Source of the DNA: Macrolepiota albuminosa
Taxonomy: Eukaryota; Basidiomycota; Agaricomycetes; Agaricales; Agaricaceae
Assembly: GCA_027475525.1 (NCBI GenBank)
Contig: JAMWFC010000091.1
Coordinates: 434,001-498,000 of the forward strand
DNA: 64,000 bases
Direction: 5' to 3'
Shown: piece after piece, positions 35,380 through 45,925 of the stretch
Layout of the letters: every line of letters begins with the position of its first letter
How positions within the stretch are numbered: the stretch's first letter is position 1
Program-made: the position numbers and the translations under genes
Notes under the pieces: generated by a model
Seen by the model: the letters and a program-made list of their open reading frames with translations, nothing else
Database searches by the model: none
Told to the model about the DNA's origin: nothing

Positions 35380-36962
35380 GGAGTGCAATAGTTGGCTATG
35401 AGCGTTGATGCATGGATGAGTTAACACGAGGCTTCCAGGAAGCAAATGTCACGTCACACGTGATAGTAATGATTAGGTAGCCATGTATGTCGGAGTCTGG
35501 AAGGTCACATGCCATTTTCTTCTGCATCCCTTTACAATCTAGGAGAGCGGAGGTTGGCAAGCTGTGAACAAGCTCATTAAAGGTCTGAAAAAGCAGATCC
35601 TTCCTCTGCAGTGATAATGCCTTTGGGTAGGCGGGTCCTACAAAAAACTGACGAAGCCCTAAAGGTCCATGTGTTAGGTCAGAAAAAAGCGGCTGCACAC
35701 ACACGTGACGGTCGCTCTTTGAATTGGTTGTGTAAAAAACACTTTGTTTTGACTTAACCAATGACTGACCCAGTAGCAGGTTTACCGATAATTTGCTGGG
35801 GCCGCTCGGGAGGGCCTGTGTAGCCTGTCTTAACCTCAGCATATGCTATTTTGCCACCAATGTGGCTAAATGCTATATTGTTGAGGGAATCCGATTGAGG
35901 AAAGGGGGCGAAAATAGAAGATGTATAAAGAATGGGAGACACTAGTACACTCAAGGCATACTGTAAATGTGAGAAGACCTGGTAAAAAGAGAGGAGATGT
36001 AGGATGACATGGATCTGCACAGTACTCATAGAAGGGTTTGTCATGAGGAAATAAATTGGGGAGACAAGAAGATAGCAGAGGGAAAGCCTCAAGAATTCCA
36101 TGTGTCTGTAAGGGAAAGGCTTCAACAAGTGCAGAGAAGGGTAGAGTCTGTGGGTAGTTGTAAGGGCAACCTCTAGAGGCTGTGGCTCAGTCACACAGCT
36201 GGCAGAGGGAGATCCAAAGTGTATTAGAGTATGTACTGACAATATCATAATAACTACTCACCTGGCAGAGGGGGATCCAAAGAGAACAAGTCTAGGGATT
36301 CCCTATGCCAGGTTGGATGCTTCTGGGGCTTCTGAAGCATGGGAAACAACTGTACAGTACAACAAAATCTTAAAAACTCGAAAATTGATTAACCAAACAA
36401 CTGTGCAAACAAGAGAGGAAAACTCTGGACTTTAGAAGTCAGAAAGGCAAACTTCGGCTTATATAAGCAGTCTGGAGCGGTGCTGAAGGGCCCACACTTG
36501 TCTGAGTGATAGCTAAAAAACCAGAGCACCTCAAAGGTTGAAAATAGTACTAACAGATAGTGTTGAGAAAGTAGTAACAGCAAAATGAGAGAATGACAGA
36601 AGAAATAAGGAAGTGAATGAAAGGAGAGTGAAGGAATAAAGAGTGAAAGAATAAAGGAATGGGGAGTCCCCTGACAGTAGTCTGTAGATGTTCAGAAGAA
36701 GGAAGGTCTGTGGTGCTCAAGCAAAAGTCTGTTGGTGATCTGCAGGTGTCCAAAACAAAAAGAGAAATGCTGAAAGAAAATAGGAAAAAACTGTACAGAA
36801 AGAAGCTGATTGCTGCTTGTGTATATGTCTGCATCCATGATAAACATTGCAAAAAATGGGATAGGGAAAACAATGGCACAGAAAGGACAGAGTGGCAATT
36901 GTAAATGTTTCTTGATTGGTTTTGTGTTTTGTGGGTCAATATAAGATGTTGTTAGTGCTGCA
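35380..36962. other. Mobile-element-derived, no assignable gene
   Basis: Minus-strand ORFs at 35396-35842, 35754-36248 and 36550-36939 overlap in different frames. They show compositional bias (Leu, Ser, Phe) without domains. The repeated 'acctggcagagggagatccaaag' near 36199 and 36260 is a short local duplication. I treat this as remnant sequence of the recombinase element. Confidence 0.4.
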
Positions 36963-37530
36963 TCACAATGCAAGTACATGGATGAAAATGGGCTTCTTTT
37001 TAATGTACCACTGAAAGGCTTTTGAAGAACCGTGCCTGGCTGCTTGAATCAGGTGTGGAGCAACCCCAGCCTCTGCTAAGAAGGTTGCACTGCCAGCCCT
37101 CATTGATTGGCTGCCAAATGAATCAGAGAAAAAGATGTGCAAGCAATCCATGAAAAAGAAACAAGTAGGGTAAGCTCTGTTGGCTCTCAGCCACAGCTGC
37201 TGCCTCAAGGAGAATTTTTGAGCTTGTTGAGAGAGGTACTGAGAGAAAATGCTGTGGGCATTGCTCAAGTGTTGGGTTTTTTTAATAACAATATTGTTGC
37301 CTTCAAAGAATGTATCCGCTTTGTGACCAGAAAATTGGAATTCAAAAGAGTCAGTGTGAACATAGATAGAAAGGATGTTTACTGTCTTCTTGTCATTTTT
37401 GAGTTGGTTGTTGTCTGGCTAGCAGAGCTCTCCTAGTCTTAACAAGCCATAAAAACCCATTACAAATTGGGCAACAAAAAGGAGATTATTGAGGTCATCC
37501 AACTCAGCATAGCAGTCAATTGCCCATGTA
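36963..37530 (-). pseudogene. Fungal tyrosine recombinase relic, copy 2
   Basis: It belongs to the same family and strand as the copy at 32590. 'FYGLLRLGELC' (box I Arg) is encoded near 37435. 'SQSMRAGSATFLAEAG' (box II Arg retained) lies near 37070, and 'FQWYIKKKPIF' with the Tyr near 36995. Stops and frameshifts break the stretch between box I and box II. Together with copy 1 it brackets the F-box gene. Confidence 0.7.
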
Positions 37531-38261
37531 AGGTCAGTGCATGTGAGTGGCAGCTTGTGCTTTGTTGGAGAATTTGAGTTGCATGCAGCTTGCAAGGGTG
37601 TTCTTTACAAGAACAGAGTTTCTGATGTCATGTACATCAGAAAAATATATTTTCAGTAGGCTGCAGATCCCTAACAGGTATGTTCTCACTGACCTGGATT
37701 GAATGTGGTAGCACATGTAAGCAATGTAAAAGGACAGTTGCTAGTTCTCATCACAGAACAGCTACTACTGGGTCTTGTTCTCATTGTAACTGGTGCACTT
37801 CCTGCAGTATTTCTAAATAATGATAACTTTGCACACTTTGACAATAATCCAATAGTAAATGATGTAGATGATACAATGCCTATATTTATAAAGCATGTAA
37901 AGGTGATTTGTATTTATGCTATTATTGAGAGCAAATTATTCAAGTTCATACATAGATATAGCCAGATTATCTTAACAACTTCATTAACCATGTTTTATAG
38001 TTGCTCAATAGATTGCTTGGTCATGAATCAATAGATGAGGTTACTGATTGCCTTGCTTGTCCTGACCATTATCTGGTGCAATAGTGATGCTGTGATTGCA
38101 TTAGGTCAAGAATATTTTGTCATGGATGTTTCTGCCACATGCACTACTCCAACCTATTTCACTGACCTGAAGTATGAAATGGTAGGTATTTCTAACCAAT
38201 GAACATGTCGGATACTGGAGAGTATTTCTAAATTCAACACAATTCATTGCATGCAAACTGT
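37531..38261. other. AT-rich, no gene seen
   Basis: A 111-codon ORF (37699-38034) is hydrophobic and without motif. The region may belong to the recombinase element or to the 5' part of the KDZ relic that continues after the inserted LTR. 38258-38261 (ctgt) is the left target duplication of that LTR. Confidence 0.4.
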
Positions 38262-39054
38262 TAATGATGCCCAAAAGTTGATCAGTAGCAGATACAGTTT
38301 ATAACTACTAACTGAAGAATAATGCATTAAGCATGCTAAGTATCGAGGGAGTCTTGGGCAGGTCCCAGAGAACAAGTTGGAAACAAGTTGAACAGCAAGT
38401 TTTAGTGAAGGTTGGTAATGGTAATTGGTAAGGAAAGTGCACTAGCAACAAAGTGCATCTAAATAAAAGAGGGATGCAGATATGAGTAAGTGTGGCAAGG
38501 GATGCGGCAAGAAAACTAGGGGCTTAATAATAACTAAGCTGTGTAATGCCTGCCATAGGTGCAAGGCATGTAGGTTTCATGACTGCAGCAAGTAGGCTAG
38601 AAGTACTCAGATAGTTGGCAACTATAAACTTAGCCAGTGCAAAATTAAGAGTTGCCAAGGAGCAGAGAACTGTAAGTAATGTAATTAAATGTTATGCATT
38701 AAACTAAATAATGAGAAATGAAGCAAGAAAGCTGTCTATCTGTCTGAGAAAGGGGTGCCAGAGTAAATGCCATGACTCCTAATCCATAAGCACTGTCATT
38801 TAGCTGTACCATGTATTGATTGATTGATGCCACCTGTCACTGCTTGCTGACAGCATAATTGTCAGTTGTTATCTGTCATTTAAGCTGCTGCTGGCACTAT
38901 TATTGATTAGTTCTATTGCTTGCCATGCATGGCCATGAGATAAGGTTTAAAATGGATAAATTGTATGTGCCAAGCTTGGAACAAGTATAGCAAGATGTCT
39001 GGAGCTGATGCTGAGCCTGCCATTGATGCATCTAGCCTGTGTGGGGTTCTATCA
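38262..39054 (-). repeat. Solo LTR of Gypsy-2 family, copy A
   Basis: In plus orientation it runs from taatgatgccc to gggttctatca, the reverse complement of the LTR at 41261-42230. It is flanked by a 4-bp duplication ctgt (38258-38261 and 39055-39058). It retains the block 'gggcaggtcccagagaac'. Most CpG sites of copy D (53987) are TpG/CpA here, so it is old. It interrupts a KDZ transposase relic. Confidence 0.8.
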
Positions 39055-39950
39055 CTGTTATCAAGAGAAGGTCAGAGTCAAGGCTTTTGAGGACTATAAG
39101 CAGAAAAAGGATATTCAGGAGCAAGAGTTTCTATGACTTGAATATCAAACAGATGTTGAACTTCCATCAGCAGATAGCAACCTGGAACATCTAGCAGTAG
39201 ATCTGTTCATAACTTCAGATTTTCTGAGCAGACTTCAGAATGCTGGCCTTGATCAAATCATAGAAGAGGAAGAGCAATAAGAACCAGAGAATAATGTGCC
39301 AATAGAAGATATTCCAGAAGATTGGCTAGCCACAAATAGGTTCTATATGGACAGATATAATTGGTTTGAGAATCTAATACAACAGATTGTTTACACAACT
39401 GGAGTACACTACATCACTGCCATTTTATGTGAGTGTTCTGGGATAGATGTATTAGTAAAGAATACTATCTACTTGCAGCTGGTCTCTAGTATATTTGATT
39501 GGACACAAATATATTTTATAACAACTGTGCTAGATGACTTCCATCTGACACATCTAGAGTGCAAAGCATCTGCCTACCAGTACTGGCAGAAAATTGCAAG
39601 AATAACTTCTCCAATTGCATCTTCTGGTGAGGTAGATAACCTTTACTGTGAGCTACAACAAATTTCTTGTTCATGGTAGTGGATAAAGAAATTGAAGTGA
39701 CCAGGCTTCAGACATGATGAATTGAGGCACTCTATGGTGCCAGACCATGGTGAACTTGCAATATTCTGTATAACTTGTCCTCAACCAAGAGTCAATCTTC
39801 CATTCAATTAGGAAGAAGACCCTATCCAGTGGAAGTTCAATTGTTTTTGAATGATAGACAGCAACTTCAAGGCAGATCATGTCCGAGGAGAGATGAGCTC
39901 ATAGACTATCTCAAGTATGCAAAAGAATAGCCAATGGTGAGTGATATTTA
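39055..39950 (+). pseudogene. KDZ-type transposase relic
   Basis: Several blocks agree with the N-terminal half of agaricomycete KDZ (Kyakuja-Dileera-Zisupton) transposases: 'LLDDFHLTHLEC'-like sequence (here 'VLDDFHLTHLECKASAY', about 39535), then 'GELAIFCITCPQPRVNLP' (about 39750) and 'MIDSNFKADHV' (about 39850). The longest open stretch is 39296-39679. Stops interrupt at about 39139, 39279, 39679, 39811 and later. No catalytic core is visible downstream. The identification rests on remembered family motifs. The relic was cut by Gypsy-2 LTR copy A. Confidence 0.6.
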
Positions 39951-39953
39951 TTA

Positions 39954-40107
39954 CCTCTACCTGTCCACCATCTGCTTATTAATTCACCATCTGACTGTTT
40001 ATCTGCTATCTTCTATCCTTTGTCAGCCATCCTCTACCTGTCCACCATCTGCTTATTAATTCACCATCTGACTGTTTATCTGCTATCTTCTATCCTTTGT
40101 CAGCCAT
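39954..40107. repeat. 77-bp exact tandem duplication (no. 2)
   Basis: Bases 39954-40030 recur at 40031-40107, inside (ccatctg)-rich low-complexity sequence. Confidence 0.85.
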
Positions 40108-40497
40108 CTACTGAGTTTGCATCTGTCTGCCATCAGCTCATCAATTCACCATCTGCCTATCTGTCTGCCATCTTCTATAAAGAATTGTGAAAGAAGTGTT
40201 AATGGAGTAGAAGGGGTAAAAAATTGTATAGCAGCAAGCAGAGACACTGAAGAGTCATTAGTGCTAAGTTTATATTTGAGTAAATATCAGAAATGTTATC
40301 TACAAGCTTATTTTTGGCATTTTGTAGTTTTTGGGTTAAAGTATAGTGTAATAAGGCATTAGAAAGTTGTGAAATAAAAAGAAAAAGATAGAAAAAAAGT
40401 ATGCTTTCTGCCAACTGCTTTAGCAGATGGTGCTTGTGCTGGAGATAGGTTTCTGGCAGAATTGTGCTCTGAAGTTTTCTTATAGTGGGCTTCAATT
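40108..40497. other. AT-rich, no gene seen
   Basis: Low-complexity 'ccatctg' repeats continue to about 40170. The rest is AT-rich with no ORF of substance. Confidence 0.4.
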
Positions 40498-41250
40498 TGA
40501 TGATACTTAAAAGTTGGTTAGTAGCAAATGTTAGCCTGAAAATCTATGTTAGGTATGCTATATGTGTAAGGGAGTTTTAGACAGGTTTTAGAGAATATGT
40601 CAATAAATAGATTGAAAGTGGTAAGGAAAGGTCAGTAAGAGGAATGCATTAATGATAAAGTGTGCCTAGAGAGAGAGAAAGGGTGAAAATAGTATTGAAG
40701 AAGAGTGTATAAAGATGGGCAGCAAGAAAACTAAAAGCTTAATAATTCTAAGCTGCATAATGCTTGCTATAAATATAAGGCATGTAGGTTCTGTATATTG
40801 AAAAAGACTGCAGCAAGCAGGCAAGATGTTTAGACAATTGGCAACTTATACTAAGTCAGACTAAAATATAATCTAAACTGTGAGGTGAACTAAGTAGACT
40901 GAAGTTACAAAACTCTGTTCTTTTTACAGACAAGACAGTAAATATTTATAATATACTGAGTTCACTGTTGCTAAGTAGCTAAACATCACCAAAGTATAGT
41001 GAACTGGCAAAATTTGTAAATTGGCACCATAAATTAAACTATATACTAAGGATTCTATAATCTTGCTGCTTATCCAAGTTGCTAGGTAATGTTGAATATT
41101 AAAGTAAAATGCCAAGCTGTCTGTCACGTATGAATTCTACCAATTCTGCTGTTTATCCAAGTTATTAAGTAATGTCAGATGCCAAGAAAAAATGCTCAAG
41201 CTGTTTGTTATGCATGAATTCTATCAATTCTAGGTCTAAGTGCTACCACT
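40498..41250 (-). repeat. Gypsy-2 LTR, copy B, truncated
   Basis: It starts tgatgatactt, the same terminus as copies A, C (reverse) and D. It follows the LTR sequence (degenerate 'gacaggttttagagaa', Cys-rich antisense block near 40750) until the Gypsy-2 element at 41261 cuts it. It is the most degraded copy, with almost no CpG. The right limit is approximate; the tail also contains a diverged tandem repeat ('ttatccaagtt' near 41066 and 41151). Confidence 0.65.
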
Positions 41251-41260
41251 TGTTAGGCGC

Positions 41261-42230
41261 TGATAGGACCCCATACAGTGTAGGCGCATCAATGGCAGGT
41301 TCAGCATTGGCTCCAAAAACCTTGCTGCACTTGTCCCAAACTTGGTGCATGTGTTTTATCCATTTTAAGCTATTTCTGACAGCCATACATAGCAACTGAT
41401 GTACCTGATCAGTGATAGCACCAATGGCAGCATGAATGACAAGTGACAGCGGGCATCATGCCATCGGCAAGGATTGACAGATGGCATCACTCAGGAAGCA
41501 CGTGGTACCGCTAGCCAGCAACAGCGCTTACAAGTTAGAATGATGGCATTTCCCTGTGACTGGCAGCTTGGCGTTTCACCTTGGTGCCTGGCACCACTTA
41601 GCACCTTCTCATTATTTGGACAGACAGCATTCTTGTTAACTTCTTAGTATTTAGTTTAATGCACAGCGACTACTTACATTCTTTCCAGTTCACTGCTCCT
41701 TGGTGACATCTAGCCGCTTAGCGACAGTGAACTCCTTTTCACTATAAATATTTACTGTTGTCATTAGTTAGAACAGAAGAGAGTACTCTACTTTACACCC
41801 CTCAGTTCACTCTATGGTTCAGATTTCTTTTGAGCTGACTAAGTTCATAGTCACCAATTGTCTGGACACTCTTAGCCTGCTTGCCACAGTTATGCTTATG
41901 GAACCTACATGCCTTGCACCTATGGCAGGCATCACGCCACTTAGTTGTTGCTAAGCCTCTAGTTTTCTTCTCACGTCCTCTTGCCACACTTGCCCGTATT
42001 CATCTCCCCTCCCTTTTAGGCGCACTTTGTCATTGGTGCACCCTCCTTGCCGTACCTCTTTGCCGACTATTGTTACCGACTTTTACCAAATCTTGCTGTT
42101 CAACTCATTTTTAGACTGGTTCTCTGGAACCTGCCCAGGACTCCCTCAACCTTAGCATGCCCAACACATTGTTACACAGGTCAGTAGCCATAAACTGTAT
42201 TTGCTACTGAACTACTTTTGGGCATCATCA
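41261..42230 (+). repeat. Gypsy-2 5' LTR (970 bp)
   Basis: It begins TGATAGGACC and ends GCATCATCA (TG...CA), directly before the Gypsy-2 gag frame. Two bases after its end, 'ttggagctcaccacgag' could be a tRNA primer-binding site, though I cannot name the tRNA. A TATA box 'tataaata' lies at 41743-41750, with a likely start of transcription about 30 bases on. On the minus strand a 61-codon ORF (41802-41987) encodes 'DACHRCKACRFHKHNC'. This Cys-rich antisense block is also visible in the solo LTR copies A and, partly, D. Confidence 0.75.
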
Positions 42231-44490
42231 AATTGGAGCTCACCACGAGAGTCTTTAGAGCAGAATTCTACTAGAAACTCATTTCCAGTGTAGGTGCCAT
42301 CTGCTAGAGCAGTCGGCAGAAGGCATAGCCCCTTCCCACCCATCAACTCCTCAACCATCTGGTGCCTTACCAGGTCTATCTCTTGCACAGGAACTACAGA
42401 ACGCCACTGTAGACAAACCTGGTCTCTTCCCACACTCTCTAGATTTTAGTACCGACAATCTCTTAGCATTGCCGCTAGCCGTACCACAACCTGTTATCCC
42501 CTCTACTCCTTTAATTCCCCTTTCTCAACCCATTATTTCCCTTACCCTGTTGCTAATATCCCAAACCCCTTCCCCAATTTTCAGAACTCCATCATCGCTA
42601 CCGTCTCCACTGCATGGCAGTACAGTGGCTATAGAACCACCTTCTCAGCGCGTGCCATGCAACTATTTCTCTGTGCCAAAATGGGATGAGTCCAAACCAT
42701 GGAAACTCTCCCAATATTTCAAGGAACTAGAATATCTGTTTAGGGACTGTGGGGTTACTGACCTCACTCAAATGAAGGAATACATGGCACGCTATATCTC
42801 ATACAACACGGCAGAAACCTGGACTGGACTTTCCAAGTTTGCTGCTCCAGTGCCTAGCGCTTAACCAGCTACTGGCACCACTTATAAAGAATGGAAATTG
42901 GCAGTCATTAAGCTCTACTCTGGTGCTGAGGAAGCTACCTGGTACATAGTAAACGAGCTCCACAAACTTGTTCAGTACTCTTTTAACAATGGCACATACT
43001 CTCTTGGAGCATTCTCCACATAATATCAGGAATTCCAGAAGGTTGCCAGATGGCTATTACAGAATGGCAAATTCTACATCAATGAGGAACATTGCCTATT
43101 CCAACAAGGCATCCTGACCTCGCTATGGACTTGTATTGCTAGACAGTTGGAAATCATACAACCGACCCACCACCCTGAGGAACCTTATGCAGTTGCTGAT
43201 GTCTTTGAAGCAGGTAAATAGGTTTTAAAAGGTACTGACACAGGCATCAGCATTGGTATGCAATGTGCTAGGACGACTCTGCCTAAACACCCCAACAGTA
43301 TCCTTCCCGTCTTAACTCCTGCTGCCCCTCCTGCTGCTGACTTTGTTAAGAAAGAGGATCTTAATGCCGCTATCAACGCCACCATTGCATTTGCTATGAC
43401 CCAAATTGAGACAATAATTGCCACCAGTATGACCGCCAACCATACTGCTAATGTTGCCAGATCCAACCTTTGCCATTTCTGTGGTGAAATTGGGCATACT
43501 ATGACACGAGGATGCTGCACTACCCTGGAAAACTATATTCGGCAAGGTAAAGTATGCAGGGCCCTCAATAGCAAGATTGTTTTGACCACTGGTGCCACTA
43601 TACCAAACTACCTGGAGCTCAAGATCTATCAGGAACGGGTAGATAAATAGCACAGGCACAATCCAGGACAAATCATTACTGGAACACTCTCAGGCAATGC
43701 CAATGCCAATCCTGACCGGGTAGCACAGCAACAGATGATCCATGAGGTTCTGCATTTCAACAGCATTGGCAACCATCCCAGCTTCTCTTGAGAAGAGCAT
43801 ATCTCCAAGCTGGAACAGAAACTCAACTTGCTTAAGAATTAGGTATTTGACGGTGTTAAGATCAAACAGCCCAAGCAGCCTCTTTATGGCTACAAGCCAA
43901 TGCCGACCACCAGCAACCCTCCCTCATCTTTGGTTCCTAATGCTTTGCCTGCTCCTGCCGCTTCATCAATGCCTGCAGCACTCACTCCTACCATACCGCC
44001 TACTATGTCTGACCCTGTTCCTGACGCTCCCTTACCGCCCCTCCATCCTTATGCTGGTCTATGTGATAGGTATCATGCTCCCATGCAATGTAACTTTGCC
44101 GCACCTGAGAAACGTCCTGAAGGAGGTTACTGTCTCATGGTGCCAATTTTTGACATTGAGAAATCCAACCACATCTTCAGCCACATCATGAAAATGCCAG
44201 TTACGCTCTTGGTAGAGAAACTCTGCAGCATCACACCAGATGTCCGGAACCAAGTCAAAACAGCTGTTACTCCTTGACACCCCTTAGCAACTACCATTAC
44301 CGAAGTTAATGACCTGAACAACGCACTTCCTGGTTTTTCTGTCGCTACCAACCCTCCCGTTACCATAAGCACCAACACTCTCTCAGCAGAATCCATCACT
44401 AACACTACCTCTGTCAATCCCATAGAAACTTATATGAGGTCGCTAGAGCATAGAAAGGACCTTGCCATTTTTACCATTGCCCAGGATTCG

Positions 44491-44647
44491 CATGCCATCA
44501 GATCAGTCATGCTTACCGTCGACAACAAGAGTGAGGTAGAGGCCATTGTGTACAGTGGCTCCCAGATCATGCCATCAGATCAGTCATGCTTACCGTCGAC
44601 AACAAGAGTGAGGTAGAGGCCATTGTGTACAGTGGCTCCCAGATCAT
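44491..44647. repeat. 77-bp tandem duplication (no. 3)
   Basis: Bases 44491-44570 recur at 44568-44647 (period 77, with 3 shared bases at the join). It lies in the Gypsy-2 protease and shifts its frame by 2. Confidence 0.88.
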
Positions 44648-45136
44648 TTCTATGGCTGTAAAAGTTGCTAATGACCTAGGATTGATTTATGATCCCAACG
44701 TCATCCTGAACATGCAAAGCGCTAACGGTACAGTGGACAGATTGCTCAAACTTGCCAAAAATGTACCATGCGCCATTGGTGACATCACGTTTTACCTCCA
44801 GATTCACATTCTCTGTTCTCCTGCTTATGACCTCCTTCTTGGTAGACCATTCAACATCTTAGCACGTTTTGTGGTCAAGACTCTTACCAACAAAGAAACA
44901 ACTTTGACAATTAGCGACCCCAATTCTGGCATCCAACGCACAGTACTGACATTCCCTAGAGGACAGCAGAAAGGTACATGCAGCAAGCCACCAGAGTTCA
45001 CTGAGCATCACGCCAGTGAACATCCTCATCAGTGTTTTTACAAACCATTGAGAAGGTGATTGGCAATGATCACAGAGATGTAACACTAATGGCTAGAATA
45101 TGACCACGCTAGTGGTCTTGTACATATTTTGCAAAT

Positions 45137-45925
45137 TGTCACGACCGGATCCACCCCGAGACACCCCCGGAACCCCACCCGCTAACCCTCCCCCCGACCC
45201 CGCAGAACGCGCCCCGCCATCACTACTACCGGCACCGCCATCACACGCATCAACGGCCGCCATCATCCATCAACGATCACCATCAGCCAGCCCCCCAGGA
45301 CCCTTGCATCATGGACCCCGGGACCAACCGCCATCAACGATCGGATCTCGCGGCGCGGCCATCACGCATCACGCACCACGCATCACAACTCCCTCCACGC
45401 CAATTGATCGCGCGTCCCCACACGCGCGATCCCGGTATACAGTCCCTGCCCGCTACTCAATGGCCCCCGGAACTCATCCTAGACACCCCGGAACCCCGAG
45501 ACACGTTCCCGTAGTACTTATAGCATAGCTTCCCACTGTATTCGCCAGTCTTGATATTGCATAACTGTTACTTTGGATATTGCGTGCCCTCTGCTTGACT
45601 GGTACACCTTGATTGGTACGCTTCGACTGGCACACCTTAGTATTCGCGTGCTCTAAGTTTTGGTACGCACTTCACGACTCTTGATTTACTAACTTGGTCT
45701 CGTCTTAGAACCCCCGGTTCACGACTCGACCCCTACCCGAACCTCCCCGTTACCCATCCACCCAAAACCCCCGGACTAAGTCCCCTCTCCCGGGATTTCC
45801 CTGTCCACGTCTTGAACCCCGGAATCCTAGTCCCGGAGTTCCAGACACCCGAGTATTCGTAGGTCAAGTCCGCATCGTAAGGGCGTTGCTTTCCCGGAAG
45901 GCCCCCGACTCAGCGGAACCTGACA
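45137..45925 (+). repeat. Solo chromovirus LTR in Gypsy-2
   Basis: It runs from TGTCACGACC to CGGAACCTGACA, 789 bp. It is flanked by a perfect 5-bp target duplication caaat (45132-45136 and 45926-45930). The Gypsy-2 frame on both sides agrees with a 794-nt insertion. Confidence 0.93.

Noticed and set aside
35396..36939. Overlapping minus-strand ORFs of 129-164 codons as genes
   Set aside because: They overlap in different frames, have biased composition, no domain and no splice logic.
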